Notes: generated by a model from the sequence alone, not told the origin. DNA of 64,000 nt from Thiothrix sp. (GCF_028714775.1 NZ_JAQTLS010000008.1:124001-188000); one strand, 5' to 3'. Counted from the stretch's first letter, positions 50,622 to 60,573 are shown. A program made the numbers and translations.

Positions 50622-52163
50622 ATGTTGCAACGCTTACCCGTTGGCATCCAGACCTTTTCCGAGTTACGCGGGCGTAACTGCCTGTATGTGGATAAAACCG
50701 AAACCATTGCACAATTGCTGAATACCGGGAAATATTTCTTCCTCTCGCGCCCGCGCCGCTTCGGGAAATCCCTGCTGCTCTCCACCATCAAGGAAATTTA
50801 CCAAGGCAACCGCGCCCTGTTCGACGGATTGTGGATTGCCGACCAGTGGGATTGGGGTAAAGTGCATCCTGTCATCCATCTGTCGTTTGCCAGCATGGGC
50901 TACCGCGAATTGGGGTTGGAAACGGCTATCCGCTTGCGGTTACAAAGCTACGCCAACGATTATGGCATTTGCATTGATACCATCGGCAGCATTGCCCGCA
51001 TCTTTGCCGAATTGTTGGAAAAAATCGCCAACCAACACGGCAAGGTTGTGTTGCTGATCGACGAATACGACAAGCCGCTGATTGACTACCTTGATGACAT
51101 CCCGTTGGCGCGAACTAACCAGCAGGTGATGAAAACCTTTTACTCGGTCATCAAGGACAGCGACCCCTACTTGGAATTCCTGCTGATTACGGGCGTGTCA
51201 AAATTTAGCCGCGTGTCGATTTTTTCCGACCTGAATAACCTCTATGACCTGACCTTAGATCGCAGTACTGCCACCCTGTTGGGCTATACCCAAACAGAAC
51301 TGGAGCATTATTTCACCCCCTACATGCCGGAAACCGAACAGTATCTTGAAATTACCCGTCCAGCATTGTTGGAAAAAATCCGTGAATGGTATAACGGCTA
51401 TACGTGGGATTTGCGCACCTCAGTCTATAACCCGTATTCGATCTTGAGCTTTTTCCAAGCGCAGGCATTCCGTAATTTCTGGTTTGAATCCGGCACACCC
51501 ACCTTCTTGCCCAAGCTGATGCGCCGCGATAAGGTGTATCGGCTGGACAAGTTTAAGATAGATGACTTGGGGTTGGGCAATTATGACCTCGACAGGTTGC
51601 AACTGATCCCGGTGATGTTCCAGACGGGTTATTTGACCCTGCAAAGCCAAGACAAGTACGGTATGTATTGGCTGGATTACCCCAACCGTGAAGTGCGCCG
51701 TTCGATGCTGATGTTCCTGATGGCGGAATGGGCGCACGTCGAACCTGCCTATACCACGCCAATGGTGCTGCAACTCAGCGAAGCCTTTGACAACAATGAT
51801 GTGCCTGCGGTGATTGAGGCGATCAAGACCGTGTTCCAGAAAATCCCTTACCAGATATTCTTGCAAGACCGCGAAGCCTATTACCACAGCCTGATTTACC
51901 TGACGTTTTTCTATCTGGGGCAATACGCTGAAGCGGAGGTTAATGAAAACAACGGGCGGGTGGATTGCGTGGTAAAGACGCCAACCCACCTCTATATCAT
52001 TGAATTCAAGCTCGACAAGACCGCCAAGATTGCGATGGAACAGATCAAAAGCCGCGATTACGCCGGGGCATTCCGCGCTGACCCGCGTCCGAAGGTGCTG
52101 GTAGGCATCAACTTCAGCAGCAAGTTGAAGGGTGTGGATGATTGGGTGATGGAGGCGGGCTGA
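50622..52163 (+). CDS. AAA-ATPase-like protein with C-terminal PD-(D/E)XK nuclease domain
   Basis: LPVGIQTFSELRGRNCLYVDKTETIAQLL, FFLSRPRRFGKSLLLSTI; C-terminal NGRVDCVVKTPTHLYIIEFKLDK. Confidence 0.9.
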   Translation: MLQRLPVGIQTFSELRGRNCLYVDKTETIAQLLNTGKYFFLSRPRRFGKSLLLSTIKEIYQGNRALFDGLWIADQWDWGKVHPVIHLSFASMGYRELGLETAIRLRLQSYANDYGICIDTIGSIARIFAELLEKIANQHGKVVLLIDEYDKPLIDYLDDIPLARTNQQVMKTFYSVIKDSDPYLEFLLITGVSKFSRVSIFSDLNNLYDLTLDRSTATLLGYTQTELEHYFTPYMPETEQYLEITRPALLEKIREWYNGYTWDLRTSVYNPYSILSFFQAQAFRNFWFESGTPTFLPKLMRRDKVYRLDKFKIDDLGLGNYDLDRLQLIPVMFQTGYLTLQSQDKYGMYWLDYPNREVRRSMLMFLMAEWAHVEPAYTTPMVLQLSEAFDNNDVPAVIEAIKTVFQKIPYQIFLQDREAYYHSLIYLTFFYLGQYAEAEVNENNGRVDCVVKTPTHLYIIEFKLDKTAKIAMEQIKSRDYAGAFRADPRPKVLVGINFSSKLKGVDDWVMEAG

Positions 52164-52165
52164 AC

Positions 52166-52945
52166 TTACAGCGGGTAATCGTAATCCAAAATCAGCGGCG
52201 CATGGTCGGAAAAGCGTTCCTCTTTATAGATGGAAGTCGCTTTCACCTTGCCTTTGAGCGAAGGGGTCAAAATATGGTAATCAATCCGCCAACCGACGTT
52301 TTTCGCCCATGCCTGCCCGCGATTTGACCACCATGTATACTGGTCGGCTTCCTGATTGATTTCGCGGAAGCCGTCGACAAAACCGACTTCACCGAATAAC
52401 TTATCCAGCCATGCGCGTTCTTCGGGCAGGAAACCGGAGTTTTTCAGGTTGCCTTTCCAGTTTTTGATGTCGATGTTTTGGTGGGCAATGTTCCAGTCGC
52501 CACAAATCACGTAGTCGCGCCCGGAGGCTTTCATTTGCTCCATTGCGGGCAGGAAATGCTCCATGCAGCGGTATTTGGCTTGCTGGCGTTCTTCGCTGGA
52601 CGAGCCAGAGGGCAGGTACAAGGAAACCACGCTCAGGTTGCCGAAACGCGCCTCAATGTAACGCCCTTCCGCGTCGAATTCGGCATTGCCCATGCCAGTA
52701 ATGACTTCATCAGGTTCAGTACGGCAGTAAAGCGCCACACCGCTGTAGCCCTTTTTTTCCGCATCATGGTAATAGCAGTGGTAGCCAGCCGGGAAGAAAA
52801 GCTCGCGGTTTTCTTCCAGTTGGTGGATTTGTGCTTTGGTTTCTTGGATGCAAACGACATCCGCCGCTTGCTGTTTCATCCAATCGAAGAAACCTTTTTT
52901 CGCCGCAGAACGGATGCCGTTGGTGTTGGCAGAGATTATCCTCAT
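52166..52945 (-). CDS. xthA: Exodeoxyribonuclease III
   Basis: [63 protein letters not shown]. Confidence 0.95.
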   Translation of the reverse strand: MRIISANTNGIRSAAKKGFFDWMKQQAADVVCIQETKAQIHQLEENRELFFPAGYHCYYHDAEKKGYSGVALYCRTEPDEVITGMGNAEFDAEGRYIEARFGNLSVVSLYLPSGSSSEERQQAKYRCMEHFLPAMEQMKASGRDYVICGDWNIAHQNIDIKNWKGNLKNSGFLPEERAWLDKLFGEVGFVDGFREINQEADQYTWWSNRGQAWAKNVGWRIDYHILTPSLKGKVKATSIYKEERFSDHAPLILDYDYPL

Positions 52946-53877
52946 GCCGCGTCAGAAGTACCGGCGGGGAAACCGCACACCAGTGCTTCCAGCAACGCTT
53001 TTTGCGCGTGCAGGCGGTTTTCAGCCTCATCCCACACCACGCTTTGCGCACCATCCATGACTTCGGCGGAAACTTCTAAGCCACGGTAAGCAGGCAGGCA
53101 GTGCATGAAAATCGCATCCGGTGCTGCCAATTGCATCATCGCGCTATCGACTTGATAGCCTGCGAAGGCTTTTTCGCGCAGTTTTTTCTCAGCTTCTTGT
53201 CCCATGCTTGCCCAAGTGTCGGTGACAACGACTTCCGCGCCTTTAGCCGCTTCCTGCGGGTCGCGGAAATAGCTGACCGAACCTTCGGTGCTGGCAACCA
53301 TGTCGGCGTCCGGGTCATAGCCTTCCGGGCACGCCACGTTCAGGTGGAAACCAAACAGTTTCGCGGCTTGCATCCACGAATGGCACATATTATTGCCGTC
53401 ACCAATCCACGCCACGGTTTTGCCGTTAGGTAGGCCACGCTGTTCCATCCACGTCATCATGTCCGCCAACAATTGGCAGGGGTGATGCTTGTCGGTTAGG
53501 GCATTGATCACCGGAACGCGGGAATATTCGGCGAAACGCTCAACTTTTTCCTGCTCAAAGGTGCGGATCATCACCACATCGACCATGCGTGAAATCACCC
53601 GTGCCGCATCTTCAATCGGCTCACCGCGCCCAAGCTGGGTATCGTTGGGGGAAAGGAACATCGAATGCCCACCGAGTTGGGTCATACCTGCTTCAAACGA
53701 CACGCGGGTGCGGGTGGATGATTTCTCGAAAATCATTGCCAAGGTGCGCAAATGCAGCGGTTCATGAATATCGCCACGTTTCCACATGGCCTTCAACTGG
53801 ATTGCCCGCCCAATCAGCGCGTGCAATTCCACGGGGGTAAAATCAGCCAGTGTCAAAAAGTGTCTGACAGTATTCAT
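52942..53877 (-). CDS. argF: Ornithine carbamoyltransferase
   Basis: [45 protein letters not shown]. Confidence 0.96.
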   Translation of the reverse strand: MNTVRHFLTLADFTPVELHALIGRAIQLKAMWKRGDIHEPLHLRTLAMIFEKSSTRTRVSFEAGMTQLGGHSMFLSPNDTQLGRGEPIEDAARVISRMVDVVMIRTFEQEKVERFAEYSRVPVINALTDKHHPCQLLADMMTWMEQRGLPNGKTVAWIGDGNNMCHSWMQAAKLFGFHLNVACPEGYDPDADMVASTEGSVSYFRDPQEAAKGAEVVVTDTWASMGQEAEKKLREKAFAGYQVDSAMMQLAAPDAIFMHCLPAYRGLEVSAEVMDGAQSVVWDEAENRLHAQKALLEALVCGFPAGTSDAA

Positions 53878-53932
53878 TTATTGTTCCTCTCTCCTGCCGC
53901 CACATTTTGGCAGCAACACTCCAACGGCAGGC

Positions 53933-55099
53933 TTATAAAAAAGCCCGCACCAATTCGGTTACGGTTGTTATTATCTGGTCAGCTTGCGCCGGGGTAATAA
54001 CTAATGGTGGCAGCAAGCGGATAACATTACCTGCTGTTACATTAATTAATAGACCTTTTGCCAGTGCTTGCTTAACTAATTCAGCACAATCTTTTTCCAG
54101 TTCAATGCCCAGCATCAAACCTTTGCCGCGAATCTCGCGTACCCCGGCGATACCCGCCAGTGATTGACGGAATTGCGTGAGGAAATACTCGCCTAGCGCG
54201 GTGGCTTGCGCCGCCAACTGTTCGTTTTCCATCACTTCAATCACGGCTAACGCTGCACGGCACGCCAGTGGGTTGCCGCCAAACGTAGAGCCGTGGTTGC
54301 CGGGGCCGAATACGCTTGCGGCTTTGCCGCCCGCCAGACACGCGCCAATCGGCACGCCATTGCCCAAGGCTTTCGCCAGCGTCATTACATCCGGCTTGAT
54401 GGCGGTATGTTGGAAGGCGAACCACTTGCCAGTACGGCACATGCCCGCTTGGATTTCATCCAGCATCAACAGCCAATCGTGTTGGTCGCAAATGCTGCGC
54501 AAGCGTGGCAGGTAATCGTCCGCTGGGATGCGGATGCCGCCTTCGCCTTGGATCGGTTCAACCAGTATCGCCACGATATTCGGGTTGCTTGCCAGTGCTT
54601 CCACCGCGTCGGCATCGCCGTATTCGACCCGCACGAAACCTTCCAGCAGGGGGCCGAAACCGGCTTGTGCTTTGGGGTTGCCGGTGGCGGTCACGGTTGC
54701 CATCGTGCGCCCGTGGAAGGAGTTGGTCATGACGATAATCGTGGGCGTTTCCACACCTTTGTTATGACCGTACAGGCGGGCAATCTTGATCGCGGCTTCG
54801 TTGGCTTCCGCACCGGAATTGCCGAAGAAAACATTGTCCAGCCCAGCCAGCGCACACAGCTTTTCGCCCAGTGCGGTTTGGTGTTCGATTTGGTAAAGGT
54901 TGGACGTGTGCAACAAAGTGTGCGCTTGCGCACAAATGGCATCTGCCACTTCGCGGCGGGCATGACCCACGTTGCAGACGGAAATGCCGCTCAGGGCATC
55001 CAGATATTGCTTTCCGTCGGTGTCCCACAAGAGAGCGCCTTCACCTTTAGTGAACGTAACGGGCAAACGTGCATACGTTGGCATCAGTGCATTAGTCAC
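53933..55099 (-). CDS. argD: Acetylornithine aminotransferase
   Basis: NSFHGRTMATVTATGNPKAQAGFGPLLEGF; LMLDEIQAGMCRTGKWFAFQH; start GTG or the ATG at 55084. Confidence 0.95.
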   Translation of the reverse strand: MTNALMPTYARLPVTFTKGEGALLWDTDGKQYLDALSGISVCNVGHARREVADAICAQAHTLLHTSNLYQIEHQTALGEKLCALAGLDNVFFGNSGAEANEAAIKIARLYGHNKGVETPTIIVMTNSFHGRTMATVTATGNPKAQAGFGPLLEGFVRVEYGDADAVEALASNPNIVAILVEPIQGEGGIRIPADDYLPRLRSICDQHDWLLMLDEIQAGMCRTGKWFAFQHTAIKPDVMTLAKALGNGVPIGACLAGGKAASVFGPGNHGSTFGGNPLACRAALAVIEVMENEQLAAQATALGEYFLTQFRQSLAGIAGVREIRGKGLMLGIELEKDCAELVKQALAKGLLINVTAGNVIRLLPPLVITPAQADQIITTVTELVRAFL

Positions 55100-55141
55100 G
55101 GCAAAACCTCCAAAAATCTGCCACAACAGCCATAAAATGCG

Positions 55142-55170
55142 AAAGGCAGCCCCAAGAAAGGCTGCCTTTT
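55142..55170. terminator. Terminator-like hairpin downstream of sodB, possibly bidirectional
   Basis: aaaggcagcc ccaagaaa ggctgccttt. Confidence 0.7.
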
Positions 55171-55267
55171 GCAAGAAAGCGGAAGACTATATGCAATCAG
55201 ATTCCGCTTGTCAATCACCACTTTAGTGCATTGTCAAGAGCTTTTTGCGCAAAACTGCGCTGGCTAC

Positions 55268-55855
55268 TTATGCAGCGTAGTTGCTGGCTGCAAAATCCCA
55301 GTTCGCTAAGCTGTTCAGGAAAGTCTCAACGAATTTAGGGCGCAGGTTGCGGTAGTCAACATAATAAGCGTGTTCCCACACGTCAACGCACAGCAGCGCG
55401 GTGTCGCCGGTGGTCAGTGGTGTGCCAGCAGCGCCCATGTTTACGATGTCGACAGAACCGTCAGCTTTTTTCACCAGCCAAGTCCAGCCAGAACCGAAGT
55501 TACCAACAGCGGAAGTTTGGAACGCGGTTTTGAATGCGTCGAAAGTGCCCCATTTGGCATTGATTGCATCAGCCAATGCGCCAGTTGGAGTGCCGCCGCC
55601 GTTAGGGGACAGGCAGTTCCAGAAGAATGTGTGGTTCCAGACTTGCGCTGCATTGTTGTAAACGCCGCCAGCCGGAGCCGCTTTGACGATTTCTTCCAAG
55701 CTCATGGCTTCAAACTGTGTGCCCGGAATCAGGTTATTCAGGTTGGTCACGTAAGCGTTGTGGTGCTTACCGTGGTGGAATTCCAGCGTTTCGGCTGACA
55801 TGTGTGGGGCAAGGGCGTCTTTGGCGAATGGCAATTCTGGCAAAGTATGGGTCAT
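55268..55855 (-). CDS. sodB: Superoxide dismutase (Fe)
   Basis: LEFHHGKHHNAYVTNLN; CVDVWEHAYYVDYRN. Confidence 0.96.
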   Translation of the reverse strand: MTHTLPELPFAKDALAPHMSAETLEFHHGKHHNAYVTNLNNLIPGTQFEAMSLEEIVKAAPAGGVYNNAAQVWNHTFFWNCLSPNGGGTPTGALADAINAKWGTFDAFKTAFQTSAVGNFGSGWTWLVKKADGSVDIVNMGAAGTPLTTGDTALLCVDVWEHAYYVDYRNLRPKFVETFLNSLANWDFAASNYAA

Positions 55856-55971
55856 GGGTTCGTTACCTCTAAAGTCTATTGATTATGTTCAGCGCGTAAG
55901 ATAGGCCATTTCAGGGTGGGCGTGCAATAAGCCCATTTTTGATTGATGGATTATCACGGCAAGTTCACGCT

Positions 55972-56406
55972 TTACGACTCATTCAACAAATGCAGCAGAC
56001 CTACCAAGAACATGAGCCGGTCACGGGTTATACCGCCAAACTTACCGCGTAACTTATCGAGTATATTGGCAGCGACCCGGTAGGACGCCACATCGACGGA
56101 ATATTCAATGCGTTTGAACGGTTCGCCCCGCGCCAAGTGCCGCAGGATGTCGATTTCCTTTTGGTTCAAGCTGGCAAGGAAAGGCCGCAGGAATTGTTTC
56201 GATAGTTGCTGTTCGGCAAGTACACAGGAATGGAACGCCCTAGTTATCAGGAACAGTGTGTCCAGCTTTTCCTGCTTGAGCAAAGCGAACGGGGCGTCGT
56301 GTTCGGAACTGATGATGCTCGCGCCCGCAATACCATCTTTGTTGGTCATGGTGGGGATAGTCAGCGCATTACGGATGCCATAGTCGGCACGCGCCAGCGC
56401 AATCAC
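55972..56406 (-). CDS. LuxR-type regulator, C-terminal part (end of ligand domain plus GerE-type HTH); continues 56403..56735 after a -1 shift
   Basis: IALARADYGIRNALTIPT...LNQKEIDILRHLARGEPFKRIEYSVDVASYRVAANILDKLRGKFGGITRDRL. Confidence 0.75.
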   Translation of the reverse strand: MIALARADYGIRNALTIPTMTNKDGIAGASIISSEHDAPFALLKQEKLDTLFLITRAFHSCVLAEQQLSKQFLRPFLASLNQKEIDILRHLARGEPFKRIEYSVDVASYRVAANILDKLRGKFGGITRDRLMFLVGLLHLLNES

Positions 56407-56735
56407 CGTGGTTTCTGCCTTGCTACTTCGTGCTCACGCCAATCCAAAGGCAGCATATAACCGCTATTCACTTTTCTGATGGTGAAATCCCGCTCGTCAA
56501 GCCGTTCCGCTTGGTAGTGCTCCAAAAAATCCATCGGGTATTCGGTCGTAGCGGCGAATACGGGTGGTGTAGAAAACTTCGTGTTTAATTGGATATTGGG
56601 GATGAAGGTATAAGTTGCCCCATCAAATCCCATACCTACAACAAATTGGTCGTAAAGACGAAAACGCGCATCCAACGACTCGGCGGCATAAAGTTCAGCC
56701 ACAAAGCGCCCTAGCAGCGTGTGGTCAACGTGCAT
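56403..56735 (-). CDS. LuxR-type regulator, N-terminal part (autoinducer-binding-like)
   Basis: FAATTEYPMDFLEHYQAERLDERDFTIRKVNSGYMLPLDWRE; ends GTGA, overlapping the next ORF. Confidence 0.72.
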   Translation of the reverse strand: MHVDHTLLGRFVAELYAAESLDARFRLYDQFVVGMGFDGATYTFIPNIQLNTKFSTPPVFAATTEYPMDFLEHYQAERLDERDFTIRKVNSGYMLPLDWREHEVARQKPR

Positions 56736-56816
56736 GAAACATAACCTCGCTCCCTATGGACAAGTAGCAGACTCCCTAACCTAACCCCGCTACCATACCA
56801 TTAACGCTAGGTATTA

Positions 56817-57500
56817 CTATGCCTCCTTGTGTAATACCAGAAAATTAACCCCCCCACTAAAATGCCGTTGGTGGCATTCCAGTACCCGAAACCCGACTTC
56901 TTGCGCCTGCCGGATCAAGCCATCCATGCTAATGAAATTGGCTTGCGGGTTATCTCCTAACTTAAGATTATAGTGCTTAAACGCGGCAAAGTCTGGGTGC
57001 GCGACCAACTCTTTTTCCGCATCGCGCAATAATTTTTCCAAGCATAACCGTTGGTTAGGCGTCGCCAGAACGAAGCTCGCACCCTCCGTCAGCATTGTGA
57101 AGATATGCTTTAAGGTTAGCACCGGATCAGGCCACGAGTAATAACTCTGGATGGATACCCCAGAATCAAAACGGGCGTCTACTGCCTCAATCATGCTGTG
57201 CGCAATGGTGAAAGAGGGGCGTTGGAGGGTTTGCACTACCTGCCGCGCCACCGTGACCATTTCCTGCGCATAATCCACGCCGGTGTAAGCGGTAATGTGC
57301 GGGTTGTCTGCCAGCAATGGTGCGATTTTCGCGCTGCCACAACCACAATCCACCACGCTGCCTTGCAGGTAAGTGCAGGCTTCCTGATACAAATTCAGTT
57401 GCACCGAGGTGGTGACGGAGGCGTGTAAGCGGGCGTAATGTTCCCATTCGGTAACGGCGTAAGCGGCTTCCCCCGCTGGGCTATGTTCATGCAAGCTCAT
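56817..57500 (-). CDS. SAM-dependent class I methyltransferase
   Basis: GSVVDCGCGSAKIAPLLADNPHITAYTGVDYAQEMVTVARQ; start overlaps synthase stop. Confidence 0.85.
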   Translation of the reverse strand: MSLHEHSPAGEAAYAVTEWEHYARLHASVTTSVQLNLYQEACTYLQGSVVDCGCGSAKIAPLLADNPHITAYTGVDYAQEMVTVARQVVQTLQRPSFTIAHSMIEAVDARFDSGVSIQSYYSWPDPVLTLKHIFTMLTEGASFVLATPNQRLCLEKLLRDAEKELVAHPDFAAFKHYNLKLGDNPQANFISMDGLIRQAQEVGFRVLECHQRHFSGGVNFLVLHKEA

Positions 57501-58084
57501 GGTAATTTCTCCCCAATAAATTTTTCTAAAAAAGGTTTGCTACGTTTCACATCCCACTCAAGGAAGGAAAACGGTTCGTTGGTTCCGTAGGAATAGCCGA
57601 TGTCTTTAACCAGCACGTTAGCGCCGACCGCTTTCTCATAAAAACGGTTGCTTTTGCTGCGGCAAATGAACACCAGCGAATCTATCGAATGGGTGATGCC
57701 GATTTCGTAGTAGGTCAGCAGGTAACTGGGTAATGCCCCCTGAGCCTCCCGCGAAATGGCAAACTTGCTGGGTTCGGCGATGACTTTGCCGCTAGCCCGC
57801 AACTGGTCTACTGCCGGTTTGATGAGTTCATCGGCGGGTAAACCCAATTCCCCGTCGAAAGCAACCCGCCCGGTGCTGATCACTTCCCCCGTTTCCTTTG
57901 CGCTGTACAGCACGCAGGCTTCTTGGTCGTACACGTCGTCCTGAAAGCAGGTCACTTCGGGATAAAGTTTGCTGTATTCCACCTCCCGGAGTTCCCAGAT
58001 TTTGTGCAGCGTATCCTCTGATGTGGCAATGTTTAAAAGCCCCGGCACTCGTGACAGTGCCAGTGATGGTTTCAATTCGTACAT
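57497..58084 (-). CDS. N-acyltransferase of the FeeM / LuxI-like GNAT superfamily (candidate signal synthase)
   Basis: GEVISTGRVAFDGELGLPADELI; VIAEPSKFAISREAQG; ITHSIDSLVFICRSKSNRFYEKAVGANVLVKDIGYSY. Confidence 0.65.
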   Translation of the reverse strand: MYELKPSLALSRVPGLLNIATSEDTLHKIWELREVEYSKLYPEVTCFQDDVYDQEACVLYSAKETGEVISTGRVAFDGELGLPADELIKPAVDQLRASGKVIAEPSKFAISREAQGALPSYLLTYYEIGITHSIDSLVFICRSKSNRFYEKAVGANVLVKDIGYSYGTNEPFSFLEWDVKRSKPFLEKFIGEKLP

Positions 58085-58108
58085 TTGGATCCCCTTATTT
58101 ATTAAGTT

Positions 58109-58128
58109 GATCCCAAGCGCTTGGTATC
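58109..58128. promoter_or_regulatory. 20-bp near-perfect palindrome upstream of the synthase (lux-box-like)
   Basis: GATCCCAAGC|GCTTGGTATC, 9 of 10 positions paired. Confidence 0.5.
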
Positions 58129-58301
58129 GGTTTCTGCATGATGCGGGATGAAGTATGCCTATAATTTCCACACTATTTCTGTGAAAAAATCACATTTTGC
58201 TTAATTAGTGCTCATGCTGGTAGGGATGCCATTTCCGTAACTGACGGCGGGTGCAACAGCCTGCTAAACTCCACGCAGTCCATTAGCAAGGGAACACAGA
58301 C

Positions 58302-59384
58302 ATGGGTGGAAATGTGAAATTGATGGTCGGCGGCATCCTGCTGGGTGTGGTGGTGCTGTTCGCCCTCGTGGGTATCAAGAGCATGTTGGGAAGCAGTGAC
58401 CCAACGTTGGTCGATGGTCAAACGCCAGTGATAGGCACGCCTTACCCCAGTGCGAATACGCCGATTTTGGGGTTGCCCTCAGACAATGCAGGCGTCTCTT
58501 CCTTGGGTGATAAGCCGCTAAGCCAAATTGATGCTGGGCAAAAAGTGGAGCTGGTGAATGAGCCGGATACCACGAAACCCGCTACCGAAGACAGGCCGCT
58601 GACCACCTCAAGGCCAACGCCAGCGCCAACTCCAAGCCTTGGCTCAAGCGTATTACCGGGTGTGCAAACGCCAGCGCCCGTAGCCCCGCCAGTTGCCAAT
58701 GTCGGCAAGCTGACAGTGGTGGTGCAAGAAGAGGAAAGCGGGCGGGCGCTCAATGCCAACATTTATGTGCAACGCCCCAACGGTATGCAGGTCAACCAAG
58801 TGGATTACATTTCCACCGCAGCGTTTAACCTCAAGCCGGGCACGTACCGGATTACTGCACGGGCGGAAGGCCGCGCCAGCGTATCGCGTAACATCAGTGT
58901 GGCGGCGAATACGGCAGTGAATGAAGTTTTCGCATTGCCTGTCAGCACCCCTGTGGCTTCCCCTGAGCCAGCCCAGCCGATGCAACCGTGGTCGTCCGTG
59001 GTTGGGCAAAACCCCGCGATAGAGCCGCAAGTGGTTCCTGTCCCAGAGCCTCTCCGTCCGGCTCCTCCTGCGCAAAATGCTGAAAAAGGTAAGCTGCGCT
59101 TGGTTGCGCTCAGTGCCGACGATGGCAGTCCGGTGGCGGTCAATTTCACCATTACCCGTTTGGATGGCAGCGTTGTGAACCAAATCAATGATGTGCCAGT
59201 GGCGGAACTCACTTTGCCTGCGGAAGAGTTTGTGGTGAGTTTCAATTACCAAGGCAAGCAGGGCTACAAATCCCTGACCGTGGAGCCGGGGCAAACCCAT
59301 ACACATACCTTCAACATCCAAGGGGGGCAGCAAAGCGACCCGTCTGCGATGGGGATGAGTGATATGCTCCAGCGGATGCGTTAA
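58302..59384 (+). CDS. Membrane-anchored Pro-rich protein with carboxypeptidase-regulatory-like segments
   Basis: N-terminal TM; Pro-rich linkers; two segments of the type NANIYVQRPNGMQVNQ.../VNFTITRLDGSVVNQ... Confidence 0.6.
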   Translation: MGGNVKLMVGGILLGVVVLFALVGIKSMLGSSDPTLVDGQTPVIGTPYPSANTPILGLPSDNAGVSSLGDKPLSQIDAGQKVELVNEPDTTKPATEDRPLTTSRPTPAPTPSLGSSVLPGVQTPAPVAPPVANVGKLTVVVQEEESGRALNANIYVQRPNGMQVNQVDYISTAAFNLKPGTYRITARAEGRASVSRNISVAANTAVNEVFALPVSTPVASPEPAQPMQPWSSVVGQNPAIEPQVVPVPEPLRPAPPAQNAEKGKLRLVALSADDGSPVAVNFTITRLDGSVVNQINDVPVAELTLPAEEFVVSFNYQGKQGYKSLTVEPGQTHTHTFNIQGGQQSDPSAMGMSDMLQRMR

Positions 59385-59391
59385 TGCGTTT

Positions 59392-60573
59392 TCAAATACC
59401 GCAAACGCCGCCGTCGTAAACGTCCATGATGGCTTTCAGTTCTTGGTAAACGTGTTCGCGTTCCGTTTCGGACAGGGATTGTAAGCATTCTGGCACTTCG
59501 CCGTTTTCCACTGCGTACAGCAGTTTATTGACCTGTACGCAGCCCCGGCACGCAATCCTTTCAATCATTTCATCCAATTTGGCGTGATCCAGCGGATCGG
59601 CGGGCACAACCGCCTGTGGGAAACTGCCGCTACCGAACCAAAACTCTAAGCCTTGCGCAAGAAACTCATCGTGGTTGAGGTAATGGCTTCCGTCACAGGA
59701 AAAATTTAGCCCTATCTTGCCGTTGACGATATTCAGCGAGGCTGAACGCAGGTAGATGGTTTCATCGGCAAAACGCAATGCTTTGAACTGGCGGAGAATC
59801 TTGCCCACATCGGCTGGCGGCACAATGGCGCGTTCAAAATACGGGCGGCGCGGGTAAGCGAGGCAGATATTGGGGTCGGAGAGTTCATCCATCGTCAGAA
59901 TGCGGTACACATACGGGTCATCCATGTGCCAGATGGTGGAACGGCTGCTGGAAAAGTGTATCTGGAAATGGTACACGCCCTGATCAAGCATTAATGCTTC
60001 GTGGACGGACAGCACGTTGTCCATGTGCTGATCCATCAGGCTTTCCACGCGCTGCTGGTAAAATAGCCCGCTGCGGATGGCAGGGTCGCCCTTGATCTGC
60101 CGCCACTGGCTGGGTTCCTCGTAAATCACGTCGGAATGCGGTAATTCCCGCAAGTCGTAATCCACCCCCAGAAAGCCGAGCCGTTTCCCCTCAGGATCGC
60201 GGATGGTCTGCACGGCAGTGACGGAAGGGCGCTTTTTGTTGCGGCTGATATAGGCTTCCGACAGGTTGAAGTCGATGCTGTCGTCCTGAATGTGCTGCAT
60301 GTACGGGCGTTCGGTGCGGTCACGTCCCCGCGCCTCATCATCCGGGCCGAAACGGTTGATGGTTGAGCTGATTTGCACACCATCCGCCCCCAACACGTAT
60401 ACATATTTGCAATGGTCGATGGAGCGGAAAATATCACGCAGGTGGGTATCCAGCGCATCCGCGTCACCAATGAACGGAATAATTTCGCCTGCATACTGAC
60501 CCAAGGCATGACTCAGCAAGTTCGCCAGCCGTTGGCGATGGGCGTTGATGGAGTTTTGTAACGTATCGCTCAT
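59392..60573 (-). CDS. PDC/Cache sensor-domain protein without recognised output domain
   Basis: CKYVYVLGADGVQISSTINR...GRDRTERPYMQ...GKRLGFLGVDYDLREL; no evident TM segments. Confidence 0.65.
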   Translation of the reverse strand: MSDTLQNSINAHRQRLANLLSHALGQYAGEIIPFIGDADALDTHLRDIFRSIDHCKYVYVLGADGVQISSTINRFGPDDEARGRDRTERPYMQHIQDDSIDFNLSEAYISRNKKRPSVTAVQTIRDPEGKRLGFLGVDYDLRELPHSDVIYEEPSQWRQIKGDPAIRSGLFYQQRVESLMDQHMDNVLSVHEALMLDQGVYHFQIHFSSSRSTIWHMDDPYVYRILTMDELSDPNICLAYPRRPYFERAIVPPADVGKILRQFKALRFADETIYLRSASLNIVNGKIGLNFSCDGSHYLNHDEFLAQGLEFWFGSGSFPQAVVPADPLDHAKLDEMIERIACRGCVQVNKLLYAVENGEVPECLQSLSETEREHVYQELKAIMDVYDGGVCGI

